DNA of 64,000 nt, taken from NCBI RefSeq assembly GCF_029227915.1, contig NC_079886.1, positions 6,572,001 through 6,636,000 of the forward strand, in the 5' to 3' direction. Both the position numbers and the translations under genes were made by a program. Origin of the DNA: Hydractinia symbiolongicarpus (taxonomy: Eukaryota > Cnidaria > Hydrozoa > Anthoathecata > Hydractiniidae). Shown piece by piece: positions 11,470-22,796 of the stretch. Every line of letters starts with the position of its first letter. Position 1 is the first letter of the stretch. Under the pieces are notes generated by a model. It saw nothing but the letters and a program-made list of their open reading frames with translations. It had not been told where the DNA came from and did no database searches.

Positions 11470-12123
11470 TTATTGAACAACACCAACAAGTGCAGCACGC
11501 AACGGTCGATCATGTAAGCGATAACCTGTTTTTTGAACAACAGCGACTGTTCCTGATTCCTCTCCGGGTAACTGAAATACAGCTTCATGGAAGTTAGGAT
11601 CGAATTTTTCCTTAATAGGGTGAACTTTTGTGACACCATGTTTTTTGAATACAGTTTGGAGTTGAACTTCAGTCATTACAACTCCATCGAACAATGTTTT
11701 GAGATGACTATTTTTTTTAGTCTCTTCAGACGGAACACTCTCTACGGCCTTTTCCAGAATATCTGCAACCTCTAAAAGATCCTTTGAAAAGCTTTGTATC
11801 GAATACTGTTTGGAATCTTCTAACATCTTTTGGTTTCTCCTGCGCACATTTTCATTTTCTGCCAAGGAACGTGTATACTTATCTTTCAATTCGGCAACTT
11901 CCTTTACTAATAATTCATTTTGAGACACCAGCTTTTCGTAATCTTCTGTCTTTATAGACTCTTCCTTCTGTTCATTTGCATCTGTTGCAAAGTTTGTTCT
12001 TACCACTAAGCTCTGCACGTAGGGAACGTTTATTATAACCTCTTTTCTTCTCACTGTGGACTTTGCAGATTGTAAGAAAGTTCTTCTCAATGAACTATTT
12101 AACATTAACTTTTTAGCAAGCAT
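11470..12123 (-). CDS. GRPEL1: GrpE-like 1, mitochondrial nucleotide exchange factor
   Basis: A single uninterrupted exon encodes 217 residues, the usual size of mitochondrial GrpE. GrpE drives ADP release from matrix Hsp70 (mortalin) in the presequence import motor and in protein folding. The N-terminus (about 1-45) is rich in Ser, Arg and Lys and lacks acids, as expected for a matrix-targeting presequence. A long charged helix follows (about 55-120, with YTRSLAENENVRRRNQK), then the beta domain with FDPNFHEAVFQLPG and the closing GYRLHDRPLRAALVGV signature. The start is the first ATG after an acceptor-like TTTTTTTAG that ends 11 nt upstream. Lack of introns in the coding part is unlike most neighbours, but all family features are intact, so it is not an obvious retrocopy. 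Confidence 0.95.
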   Translation of the reverse strand: MLAKKLMLNSSLRRTFLQSAKSTVRRKEVIINVPYVQSLVVRTNFATDANEQKEESIKTEDYEKLVSQNELLVKEVAELKDKYTRSLAENENVRRRNQKMLEDSKQYSIQSFSKDLLEVADILEKAVESVPSEETKKNSHLKTLFDGVVMTEVQLQTVFKKHGVTKVHPIKEKFDPNFHEAVFQLPGEESGTVAVVQKTGYRLHDRPLRAALVGVVQ

Positions 12124-13179
12124 TTTTTATACTTCTAAAAAAATCCAATGTAAAAAAATTAATTTTTAAGTTATAGTTTAAATTACTTCACAGTCCTTCA
12201 GATCAACCTAAAAAGGCTTCAGCTGAAAATTGTTGAGAAACCAGTTATTTGCATATAACCGGTGAAAGGAAAGTTAAATTTCTTTTTACTATTATCTTTT
12301 TTTGTTCTTACCTATGAATATATTAATACTGTAGCCCCTCTAAACCTATTGCTGGAGCAAGCGTAGCGCACATTTTTATTTAAAAATTTTTATTGAAAAA
12401 AAAAATATATATGAAAACCACCAATAAAAGTAGAAGTTTGTATACATGATATTTAAAACACTAGACAAAACACTATAGCCGATGAGAAAAATTCCAAAAT
12501 TCTGATGTATAATAAAGCACAAAACGAACAGCTCCCATTGATTGATTCGTTCCATGGCAACCAATGGATCACAATGGCAACAAAACAAAATGAACAACTC
12601 TGATTGTTCGATTTATTCCATGGCAACCAATGAATCACAATGGCAACAGTTGTGGCTTCAAATGAAAAAATATTGATGGTCCTAAAGCTAACTAAAAGAG
12701 AAAAAAAGGTCATCAAATTTCAAACCATTAAACGAAATATTTCAGAGGTTGTTACAAAAATTGACACCCTTGAGACAGGGATGTTAAAATGTTGATGGAC
12801 ACAGGGCTAACAAAAGTAAGTACTATATGCAACAAATGCAACGAAAACAAGTCAAATACTTCAGTGATTACATAAAAAAGACAGGGGTGCTTAAAGGGAA
12901 AGAAAAAATACAGTTATTTTTGCAATTAAGAGATATTACGAAAACCAAAAAGATATATTTCGCTGTTTTTTTCAAGTGTACTGATTGGCTAATTTTTAAA
13001 TATATTTTTGGCTGTTTCTTGACATAACATTATCATATTTTGCATTTTAATACTTTACCTAGCCTGACATGTGCTACCTCCTGAAATTACATGTTCTTGT
13101 TTAATGTCTTTTTTATATGACTGTAATGTATATAGAAAACAATCTTTTTTTCCCTAAATTTTAAACCAAATTCACAAAA
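12124..13179. other. Intergenic with a duplicated block
   Basis: No gene is seen. Two copies of a block containing CCATGGCAACCAATG followed by ATCACAATGGCAACA lie at about 12535-12587 and 12603-12655, a 66-bp tandem step. The right end should hold the 3' UTR of the next dehydrogenase gene. Confidence 0.5.
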
Positions 13180-14076
13180 TCAAACATTTTTTAATATTTC
13201 ACTTCTAATTTGTTGATATACAAAATCTACAAGAAAAGCAGGACATATTTTAATTACAACACATAATAATTCGTGTGACCAGTAGCCACACAAAACTTCA
13301 GCTACTCCTACTGTACGAAGAGCAGATTTTACATATTCTCCAGCTGTTGGAACCATAATTCCCGCTTTTCTTTTAGATAGCTTCGATTCAACGTACATGG
13401 GAGTTAAGATCTGGTGATGAATTCCAGAGGATTCCAGCTGTAAGGAGGTTGCAAATCTTTTCATAAAAAACTTAGATGGTCCATATATGTTTGAATAAGG
13501 AGCATCAAGATAAATAACACCAGAGGATATGTGAATTATTACGCCTTTTTTGTTTGTCATCATGTTCTTTAACACAATTTTAGTCACACAAAAATCTGAG
13601 AAGACATTGCAGCGTAAAACATCACAAAAATGATTCAAATCACAATTATGGTAACTATAAAGAGAACCATATACCATACCCACATTATTTACTAATATGC
13701 CCACATTTAAATTTTCCAATTCAGATGCAATCACATTATATCCATTTGAGTTAGTAAAATCAAAAGTTATTATTTTTGTTTTAACTTTGTAATCGTTTAC
13801 AATTTCCTGGGCTGTATTCTGTAACTTTGTTTCTGATCTACTTATCAACACAATGTTAAGACCTTTTGATGCAAGCTGACGTGCGTATTCTTTTCCAATC
13901 CCATCTGTAGCACCAGTGACAACAGCCCAATCCCCAAACTGATTTAAATTATAAGTAAATCCGAATTTTGTAAGGAAGTAGCATCGAAGCATTTTCCATA
14001 TAAAGCAAAACAACATAACTCCAATTGAAAAGAAAGTCAAGTAACCAACAAACTCAAAAACCTTTGCAAAAACCAT
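13180..14076 (-). CDS. HSDL1-like short-chain dehydrogenase (copy A)
   Basis: A 298-residue short-chain dehydrogenase/reductase of the HSDL1/HSD17B12 type. A hydrophobic segment (about 9-30) would anchor it in a membrane. The cofactor loop TGATDGIG is at 54-61, the NNVG motif at 130-133, and the catalytic set Ser185, Tyr198 and Lys202 lies in ISSG and YGPSK. Human HSDL1 is described as inactive because Phe replaces this Tyr; here Tyr is present, so the enzyme may be active. The frame opens 21 codons earlier, but TTCTTTTTTTAG ends 13 nt before the chosen ATG, and this start gives exactly the length of copy B. The segment GYWSHELL near the C-terminus also fits HSDL1. Substrate unknown. Confidence 0.88.
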   Translation of the reverse strand: MVFAKVFEFVGYLTFFSIGVMLFCFIWKMLRCYFLTKFGFTYNLNQFGDWAVVTGATDGIGKEYARQLASKGLNIVLISRSETKLQNTAQEIVNDYKVKTKIITFDFTNSNGYNVIASELENLNVGILVNNVGMVYGSLYSYHNCDLNHFCDVLRCNVFSDFCVTKIVLKNMMTNKKGVIIHISSGVIYLDAPYSNIYGPSKFFMKRFATSLQLESSGIHHQILTPMYVESKLSKRKAGIMVPTAGEYVKSALRTVGVAEVLCGYWSHELLCVVIKICPAFLVDFVYQQIRSEILKNV

Positions 14077-15906
14077 TTTTAATTTCAACCTAAAAAAAGA
14101 AGTGTAAATGATGTATGATTTTTTATTATCGACGTCCAATGTTCCAATTTTCTATTAAGATAAGTTTTAAAATAGCTGTTATCCAAAAGTTTAAAAGGCT
14201 CAGGTACCAACAAGAGATCAGACAGTAAAGAAATATGAAGACCGCATTAAAGAAAAACAATACCTTTAAAATATCAGAAGTACAATTAGTTGCAAGTCCT
14301 GTGTTTTGTAATTCAAAACTTAATACATTTGTAAAACATTATTTGTACTGTACTGAACTATAATAGAAAATATAAAAAAATATTTTTTTAAAAAAAAAAT
14401 TCCTAACTAATTTGAATTTAAGAAATCAATAATGTCAAAGCTAATAAAAAGGAATATTTTTTCGGTTTTTCTGAAAAAAATATATAAACTTATTTTAAAA
14501 AAAAACTTTATAATATGTATCATAAGCAAGACTTTTGTATAAAAAGACAAAGTTCTGTTAAGCAAATGTCAGTCAAAACTAAACATTTCTGTGTATACTG
14601 TTCTCAACAACTGTCTTTTAATAGTTTCACCTTTCTCCCTCTTCCTCTGTGTTAACATTAAAGTGAAATACCTTCTAGAGTCTCCAGATTAAGATAGAGG
14701 GGGGCAGGTTGTTTTATTAACTGGTACTTTTAGTGTTTGTATTATTATTATTTATAGTATTCTATGTGTTATAGCTTTATGTTAAATGTAAGATATTTCT
14801 TAACAATCTATGATTAAAAATGAAGCTTGAACTTTCTAAAACTATTTATGTAATATTTTTTATGTAAGTTTTTGTGGAATATATCAGTAGTGTCGTTTTT
14901 CCAATATGAATCTTGCAGCAAAATTTATTCACAAACATAGCATTTAGGAAAAGAGGTCTTAGCTTACTTCTTATTAAAGGAAATTGAAAATTATGATGAT
15001 AACAAAACAAAAACACTGCTAAACCTAAGTCAGCATTGCTGGGTGTTTTAAAACAAAATTAAAAACCACTGATAGCAGACAACTAATCTTTTTCAAAGTA
15101 TGAAAATGTAAAAATCCTTATTTTTATATTAAAAAATTCTACATGTGCCTGTCTTCTTAGGAAGCCATGTCTATTATGCAGTTTACGCGAACAGATGCAA
15201 GAAATATTAATTCAAACCAGTAATAATGCTGGAAGGCACAAGCCACAAGACTAAGTGCTACGAATCAAACTTTTCACTTTTACTTTTAAAAAAATTCCAC
15301 TAGAGCTAGGATTTAAAAAATTATGAAATATGTCAATGTTGCAAAATTTTTTAAAAAAAACATGTTGTCAGCCTCTTATTTTTTAAATTTAGGCATATTA
15401 AAAAATATGTAATTTAAATTTTAATTATATTAAGACAAAAGCAGTTTTGCATACCAGTATAAATAACGAAACTTAACAAAATGCTAGATATTTAACAAAC
15501 ACCTCAAACATTTGTGACTGTCCAGGGGATTTGATAAAATTATATTAGCCTTATTAATGTTATAGTATTAATATTAGCACTACTACTGTATGTTAACATC
15601 ATGTAAAATGCTTTTGCACATGCAAAATTATAAAGTGAATTACCTTTCTAGAACAATTTTAAATCATCATTTGAAATAAGCTTTAACGTAGTTATAAAGT
15701 AAATCAATACAAATCCCTCAGGTGTGCAACTTTATATCACATAAACAAGAACAGGAAGCTTTGGAAAATTATAAACATCCTGCAAAGGTATGGTTTATCT
15801 ATAAAAAAAATTAAAATGTGCATTTTTTAATTGAGAAGTATTTAATCTTTATCTAATGTTTGTTTAGTCAGAACTCTCCTTTGTTCCTGTAATTCATCAA
15901 CATGAT
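14077..15906. other. Intergenic between the two dehydrogenases
   Basis: 1.8 kb of AT-rich sequence. No coding exon, clear repeat or RNA gene is seen. It must contain the 3' UTR of copy B. Confidence 0.5.
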
Positions 15907-16803
15907 TTATTGTTTCTTCTGTGTTTTTTTAGAACGCTTACGAATTGCATATGTTATAATAAATTGTGGAAGATAACAAAGTAATAAAGCTTGTAACTCG
16001 TGCAAAAAATAGCCACATGTGACTTCCGTAATACCAATCGTGCGAATAGCTGAATGAACAAAATCTTCGGCAGAAGGAATCCAGAAACTGATTTTCCTCA
16101 TGGACATGTTTGTTGCAACAAACGCTGGGGCTACCAATTGATGGAAAATTTGCCCGGAATACTCCAATTGCAAAGATTTCACAAATTTTCTCATAAAGTT
16201 TTTTGAAGGGCCATAAATATTTACATATGGTGCATCAAGATACATCAATGAAGATGCCAAGTGAATTATGGCCCCACGTCCACGCCTTGTCATTCCTTTT
16301 AAAACAATGTTTGTCATGCGAACATCAGAAAATATGTTGCATTGTAAAATAGCAACAGCACTTTCCATGTCACATTCATGAAAAGCAGTCAGACTTCGGC
16401 CTGCCATAGCAACATTATTAACTAAAATTCCAATATCCAAATCATTAACTACATTTTCAATTCTTTCGTAACCGCTGGTTTTGGTAAAATCAAATTGTAG
16501 AATTTTGGTTTTAACTTGAAAATCATTTTCTATTTCCAAAGCCACATTTTTTAGCTTAGTTTCTGTTCTGCTTATCAACACAATATTGAAACGTTTCTTT
16601 GCCAGCTGTCTTGCATATTCCTTTCCAATGCCATCAGTTGCTCCTGTCACAACAGCCCATTCACCAAACTGTTGCAGATCACATGTAAACCCAATCTTTG
16701 TTAGGAAATAACATCTAAACATTTGCCACATAAAAAAGACAAACTTTAGCCCAATGACAATGCATGTCACAAAACCAAGCACTTCAATAATTGGCATACT
16801 CAT
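15907..16803 (-). CDS. HSDL1-like short-chain dehydrogenase (copy B)
   Basis: A tandem paralogue of copy A with the same length (298 residues), the same N-terminal membrane segment, the TGATDGIG cofactor loop, an NNVA variant of the NNVG motif and YGPSK with catalytic Tyr and Lys. The C-terminus differs and ends in a lysine-rich tail (RKRSKKTQKKQ), a possible ER-retention or cytosolic basic signal. Both copies lack introns in the coding part, so they could have arisen by local duplication after intron loss. TATATTTTTTAG ends 12 nt before the ATG and is followed by GTTTAAC, matching GTTGAAA in copy A, so the leader acceptor was probably duplicated with the gene. Confidence 0.9.
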   Translation of the reverse strand: MSMPIIEVLGFVTCIVIGLKFVFFMWQMFRCYFLTKIGFTCDLQQFGEWAVVTGATDGIGKEYARQLAKKRFNIVLISRTETKLKNVALEIENDFQVKTKILQFDFTKTSGYERIENVVNDLDIGILVNNVAMAGRSLTAFHECDMESAVAILQCNIFSDVRMTNIVLKGMTRRGRGAIIHLASSLMYLDAPYVNIYGPSKNFMRKFVKSLQLEYSGQIFHQLVAPAFVATNMSMRKISFWIPSAEDFVHSAIRTIGITEVTCGYFLHELQALLLCYLPQFIITYAIRKRSKKTQKKQ

Positions 16804-17356
16804 TATTTGTTAAACCTAAAAAATATACCATAGCTATTGGATTAGGTAGACAATTTTTTAAAAACACAGATTTCGATTGTTTAGAATTGTTAGTACGAAA
16901 CGATTGGAAGTTGTACATAGTAGACAAAATTTTCCCTGACAAAAAAGGAATTGTACAAACTGTAATGGTGAGAAATTGTAACGGGCAACGTTACTATTTC
17001 AAAATTAGTTTTACTTGTTGAAAAAGGATTCTCCACTTTCCTTAATTCTAATTTATATTGATTGTATGTAGTATTTCATGTTTCGAGATACACAAAGACA
17101 TCTCAAGGGGAGCCATAATGTTTATGCCATGTGTAGGCAACACATGGATGAAGCATTGTGCTCTTCTTTGTGGTGCCTCGCAAGATGATTAATTAAATCT
17201 AATAGTCTTGTTTTCCTTTGGACTATCGTCTCATTGTTGTTCATGTTAAAATCGCATATAAGTTTTTTTATTTCAGTGTTGTATCGTTAGTGTTATGTTG
17301 TATGCTTTCTGTGCATATCGTTTTTTCTTATTTTTTAGTTCTATGTGTTTTTATTT
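16804..17356. other. Intergenic, nothing recognised
   Basis: AT-rich 5' flank of copy B. One open frame at 16791-17021 on the plus strand overlaps the dehydrogenase start and shows no coding features. Confidence 0.45.
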
Positions 17357-18350
17357 GAATTTCCACGCCCGAAGGCGTAGGAAATTCTTTAAAACCGTTG
17401 TTTTCTTCTTTCGGAGCATTTTTTGAGAAAAAATTGACCCTGGGATTTCACATATAACTCGTATAACTGACTAAGTAACCCTGTCCCATCTGGTCAATTG
17501 CAACGTCACAGATTTAAACTTCGTACCCAAGCTCCCTAAGTACTGGGAAGTCATCTAAATGACCTTTCAGGCCAAAATTGGTATTTGTTTTCGACCAAAA
17601 TTAGTCCAAAAATTAAACTACTTTACTTTCGACAAAATTTGGCACAGTTACCAAAAAAAGTATGCTGAAAATGAGTGACATCAAAATTTTGTTTTTTGCC
17701 ACCTTAAATGTCATTTTAGGCCAAAATTGGTCCAAAAATTAAAACTACTTTATTTTCGACAAAATTTGGCACAGTTAACAAAAAAGTATGCTGAAAATGA
17801 TGATGACATCAAAATTTGGTCTTTTGCCACCTTAAATGTCATTTTAGGCCAAAATTGGTCCAAAAATTAAAACTACTTTATTTTCGACAAAATTTGGCAC
17901 AGTTAACAAAAAAAGTATGCTGAAAATGATGGTGACATCAAAATTGGGTCTTTTGCCACCTTAAATGTCATTTTAGGCCAAAATTGGTCCAAAAATTAAA
18001 ACTAATTCATTTTCGACAAAAATTGGCACAGTTAATAAAAAAGTATACTGAACATGATTGTCACATCAAAATTTTGATTTTTTGTCAACTAAATGCTGTT
18101 TAAGGCTTTCAACCATGAATGATAGGCTGTATTTTTTGTTAGCAATTTCTTTTAAAATGTCAGTTTATTATGACACATTTATTTTTGTTTGCGTTTGTTG
18201 TAAGATATAATGTCACTTGTGTGCTTTATCTTCAAAGCTTCATGAACCAAACCTCTTCAAATGTTTGGCACGATAACACAACGAATTAGCAGGTTGTCAT
18301 CAAATATTTTGGTAGTGAGCGGAAATTCTTAGAGCCCCCAGGGCTTCTTG
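17357..18350. mobile_element. Candidate Helentron-type element carrying a minisatellite
   Basis: A palindrome (GAATTTCCACGCC, a CGAA loop, then its complement with one bulged base) sits at 17357-17387, a second hairpin (GAGCCC/GGGCTTC) at about 18333-18347, and a 128-bp tandem array lies between. Terminal hairpins around an internal minisatellite are typical of non-autonomous Helentrons, but exact ends and insertion site cannot be fixed from one copy. Confidence 0.3.
17560..18085. repeat. 128-bp minisatellite, about four copies
   Basis: The landmark GCCACCTTAAATGTC recurs at 17698, 17826 and 17955 (steps of 128 and 129 bp), with a diverged unit on each side. Each unit contains GGCCAAAATTGGTCC and TTTGGCACAGTTA. 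Confidence 0.9.
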
Positions 18351-19139
18351 TTTTATTTTTATTCTACTTGGTTCTCTTTTTTACAAGTTTCTGTGTTTTT
18401 AGTTCTTGTTTTTAAAATTGTCCGTTATTTTGTATTTATTTAGCCTATGTCCGTGTGAACTTGGAGTGAATCAACTGTGTTGTTTTTTTGTTTTATGTTT
18501 AGATCACTCAACCATAATACACAGTTTTTTAATGCACATTTTTAGTGAAACACCCATATTTTAAAATCAATTATCTTTTAACAGTAGTTTATAAAATAGA
18601 AAACCATACCAAGACATTTTCTCTCCTCTTAAAATTTTTGTGTTCTGAAATTACACTTGTCCTATTTTGAAGCTTAGACTATTTGAGAAAAAAAAACAAG
18701 GCCCAGCCCTGGAACTATATATTTCCAAAGGGGAGCAGGGTTGCAATTGGTCAGTATTATCAAAACAATGTAAAAAACAGTAAAATGTTGCAGTGATGTG
18801 TGCAAAACATTAAGGTTTTTTTTAATATTATCTGGGTAATTTACCTGAGATTGTTCTTTTTTGACTAAAAGTAGGAACAATAATGAAATTTTTTGAAATA
18901 AAAAAAACTTTTTCATGCTGTGGTAAGTGTACATCCGGGTGGGCGGCTGACAATAAAGAGGTACAGCTTCCTTTAACCTAAGAGGTTATGATTGATGTAG
19001 CAGTAATATTTCGGTTCAGAGCAACTTTAGGCTGTTAACAAAAGATTTTTGTGGGTTTTTTTATCAGCATTATAGGCAATTAGGAGAGTTGTTTTCAACT
19101 GATAAACACTGACCAAAACCTGAAAAAAACTAAACCTAT
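18351..19139. other. Intergenic, nothing recognised
   Basis: AT-rich sequence. A GGCCCAGCCCTGG motif at about 18700 resembles fragments at 53610 and 30640 and suggests a dispersed repeat, but boundaries are unclear. Confidence 0.35.
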
Positions 19140-20690
<1,551 letters not shown>

Positions 20691-20707
20691 TCATAATCAT
20701 CATTTAT

Positions 20708-20832
20708 GGCGCTGTAGATTAGTGGTTATAGCTCTCATACTCTGTGCGGGAGACTGGGGTTCGATTCCTCATGACGGCGATTCAACATGGGCGAGTGAAT
20801 GTTACCATAGCCCCGGGTCCCAAGCCATCATC
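20708..20832 (+). mobile_element. tRNA-derived SINE, 5' half
   Basis: A tRNA-like head carries an A-box-like TAGATTAGTGG and a perfect B-box GGTTCGATTCC, followed by a body with CAACATGGGCGAGTGAATG. The element breaks off at CCAAGCCAT, where a minus-strand LINE begins. The missing half lies beyond the LINE, and the intact order is shown by the copy at about 29052-29300. Confidence 0.8.
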
Positions 20833-21697
20833 ATCATCATCATTCTCGGTTTAACGTCCGTTTTCCATGCTAGCATGGGTTGGACGGGGTATATTAATGA
20901 CCCTCTTCCAATCTGATCTAGACTGTGTTAGATCTAAACTCAACTTCCTCTGTATCAGGTCTGTCCTTATAACCTCCTGCCAAGTCTTTCTCGGTCTGCC
21001 TCTGGGCTTTGCCCCAGGAACTATCAAGTCTCTACACTTTCTTACCCAATTATCCTCCTCCATTCTTTCCAAGTGCCCCAGCCAGTTCAATCTTCTTATC
21101 TGGATAACATCTTTAATTCTACGGAGACTTAGCCTGCTTCTTAGATCATCTGAACTCTTTCTGTCTCTAAGACTGGCGTTACACATCCACCTAACCATTC
21201 TCATATCATTCCTTTCTAAACGGTCAAGATCTTCCTGCTTCACTGCCCATGTCTCACTACCGTACAACATAACACTTCTTACACAGGCCTCATACAACCT
21301 ACCTTTTACCTCAATTGGCAGGACTCTGCTAGTCAACAAAGGAAGTAACTCTCTGAACTTTTTCCAAGCAGAACCTATCCTGCAAGTAACACTTCTACCA
21401 ATACCCCTTCACTGCCCAACATATCACCTAAGTAACAGAAGTTCTCAACTATCTCTAACGAGCCACTGTTGTAAATCATTAAAGCTGGAAATACTTCATT
21501 CTCTATAATCTCACCTTTGCAACGCTTGCATACAAACTGTATGTCAGCTCTTAACCTTCCACTAATACTACTGCACTTCTTATGTACCCAATTAGCCCTT
21601 TCTCTTCTAGTCCTTTCTTCCACTTCTCAAACTTTTTAACTAATTCTTCCATCAACTCTGCTATGAGAACCAAATCATCTGCATACAATAACTCCAA
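20833..21697 (-). pseudogene. 5'-truncated LINE with a zinc finger inside its reverse transcriptase
   Basis: Read on the minus strand: YADDLVLIAE (palm), a Cys/His-rich segment with WVHKKCSS and CKRCKGE, FCYLGDMLG, and then the C-terminal part with MLYGSETWAVK, RLNWLGHLERM and GRPRKTWQ. The 3' end carries a conserved AACGTC...GCATGG tail and an ATG microsatellite (20833-20848). Frameshifts break the frame. Two other copies of the family lie at about 34088-34300 and 63105-64000. Confidence 0.85.
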
Positions 21698-21822
21698 CAT
21701 GTGAGGGAAATTGGGGAGATAGCACATTATGTGGGCCGTTGGATGTTGCCGGGAGTTGTCTAGTAGAGCGCGGGCCCTTATTGGATCTGCGTAGCTCAAA
21801 AAGAGCATTAAATACTCCCTCG
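21698..21822 (+). mobile_element. tRNA-derived SINE, 3' half
   Basis: This continues the SINE interrupted by the LINE: GTGAGGGAAATTGGGGAGAT, a GGATGTTGC block, then GTAGCTCAAAAAGAGCATT. In the copy at 29052-29300 the same blocks follow the head directly. Confidence 0.78.
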
Positions 21823-22796
21823 ATAGTTGTGAGGCTAGCAATGTGAAATATGCACATCTATCTATCATCAAACAAGAGGAGCTTGTTTTGGAGAGGTTGA
21901 TTCAACTTTTTTCAATAGATTACATAAAACTTGTATTCAGTTTCAAAATTAAAGAACTACTATCAATTAAAGAACTACTTTCAATTTTCAGACAAAATTT
22001 TTGTTCCATAGCCACAAGACTGCCATGCAATCTTTACTGATCTCAAGGAAGGATGTTTTCTCATTGTTTTTGTAATTTTACTACTTTTAAATATTTGTTT
22101 TTTTGGCAGATAACAGAGGGGGAGGTTTCAACTTTAATCACCCATATAAAAAGATGATAAAAAAGACGAAAATCATTTGTCAACAACCACTTGATTAGTC
22201 TGGTAAGAGCTGGCATCTAGGATACCCAGATCAGAGACCAGTGTATGAAATTTTCCCGGATGTGGAAGGTCATAAGCTAGTGATCTAGCCAATGTTAATT
22301 TTAATACTTGTTTTGTTGATTCATAGTCACCCACTCTTAGACAAATATATAATATTGTTAAACTGATAATACTAAATTGTAGAAGAACTACTTTGTTCAT
22401 CACTAACATACTGCCTGGCAGTGAGTGGGATAAGATAATACCAATTTGTAAAAACCAGGGATTGTGCACATATGCTAGGTCAAATTTGAACTTTGTTGCA
22501 TATAAGTTAGGGACATAATTTGTATAGAATAACCTATTCATTCAGAATACAAGGCACTGGCATTCAGGGAAGACCACTAAACATTGGAACATGTAATCAA
22601 TTTTATATATACTTTGATTGACGTGACAAATCATAAAAGGGTCTTACTTACTTATGTTAACTTTTGAAGTTGTAGCTTCACGCCTGTCGTGGACGATCGA
22701 CTTCAATCACTTCTTCCTGAGGATGAGGATTAGATCGAACTACAGTGACTATATTGTTTTCTGAGGCTTCATTTGTCTCGGGGATCGGAGGTTCAT
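21823..22796. other. Unassigned sequence between repeats
   Basis: A 122-codon open frame lies on the minus strand at 22173-22541. It has no splice sites, domain or repeat similarity that I can name, so I do not call it a gene. Confidence 0.4.

Noticed and set aside
14077-14139. Earlier ATG for dehydrogenase A (319 residues)
   Set aside because: A strong acceptor lies between the two ATGs, and the shorter form matches copy B in length and start.
22173-22541. 122-codon minus-strand open frame
   Set aside because: No domain, splice signal or repeat partner seen; it lies among dead retroelements.
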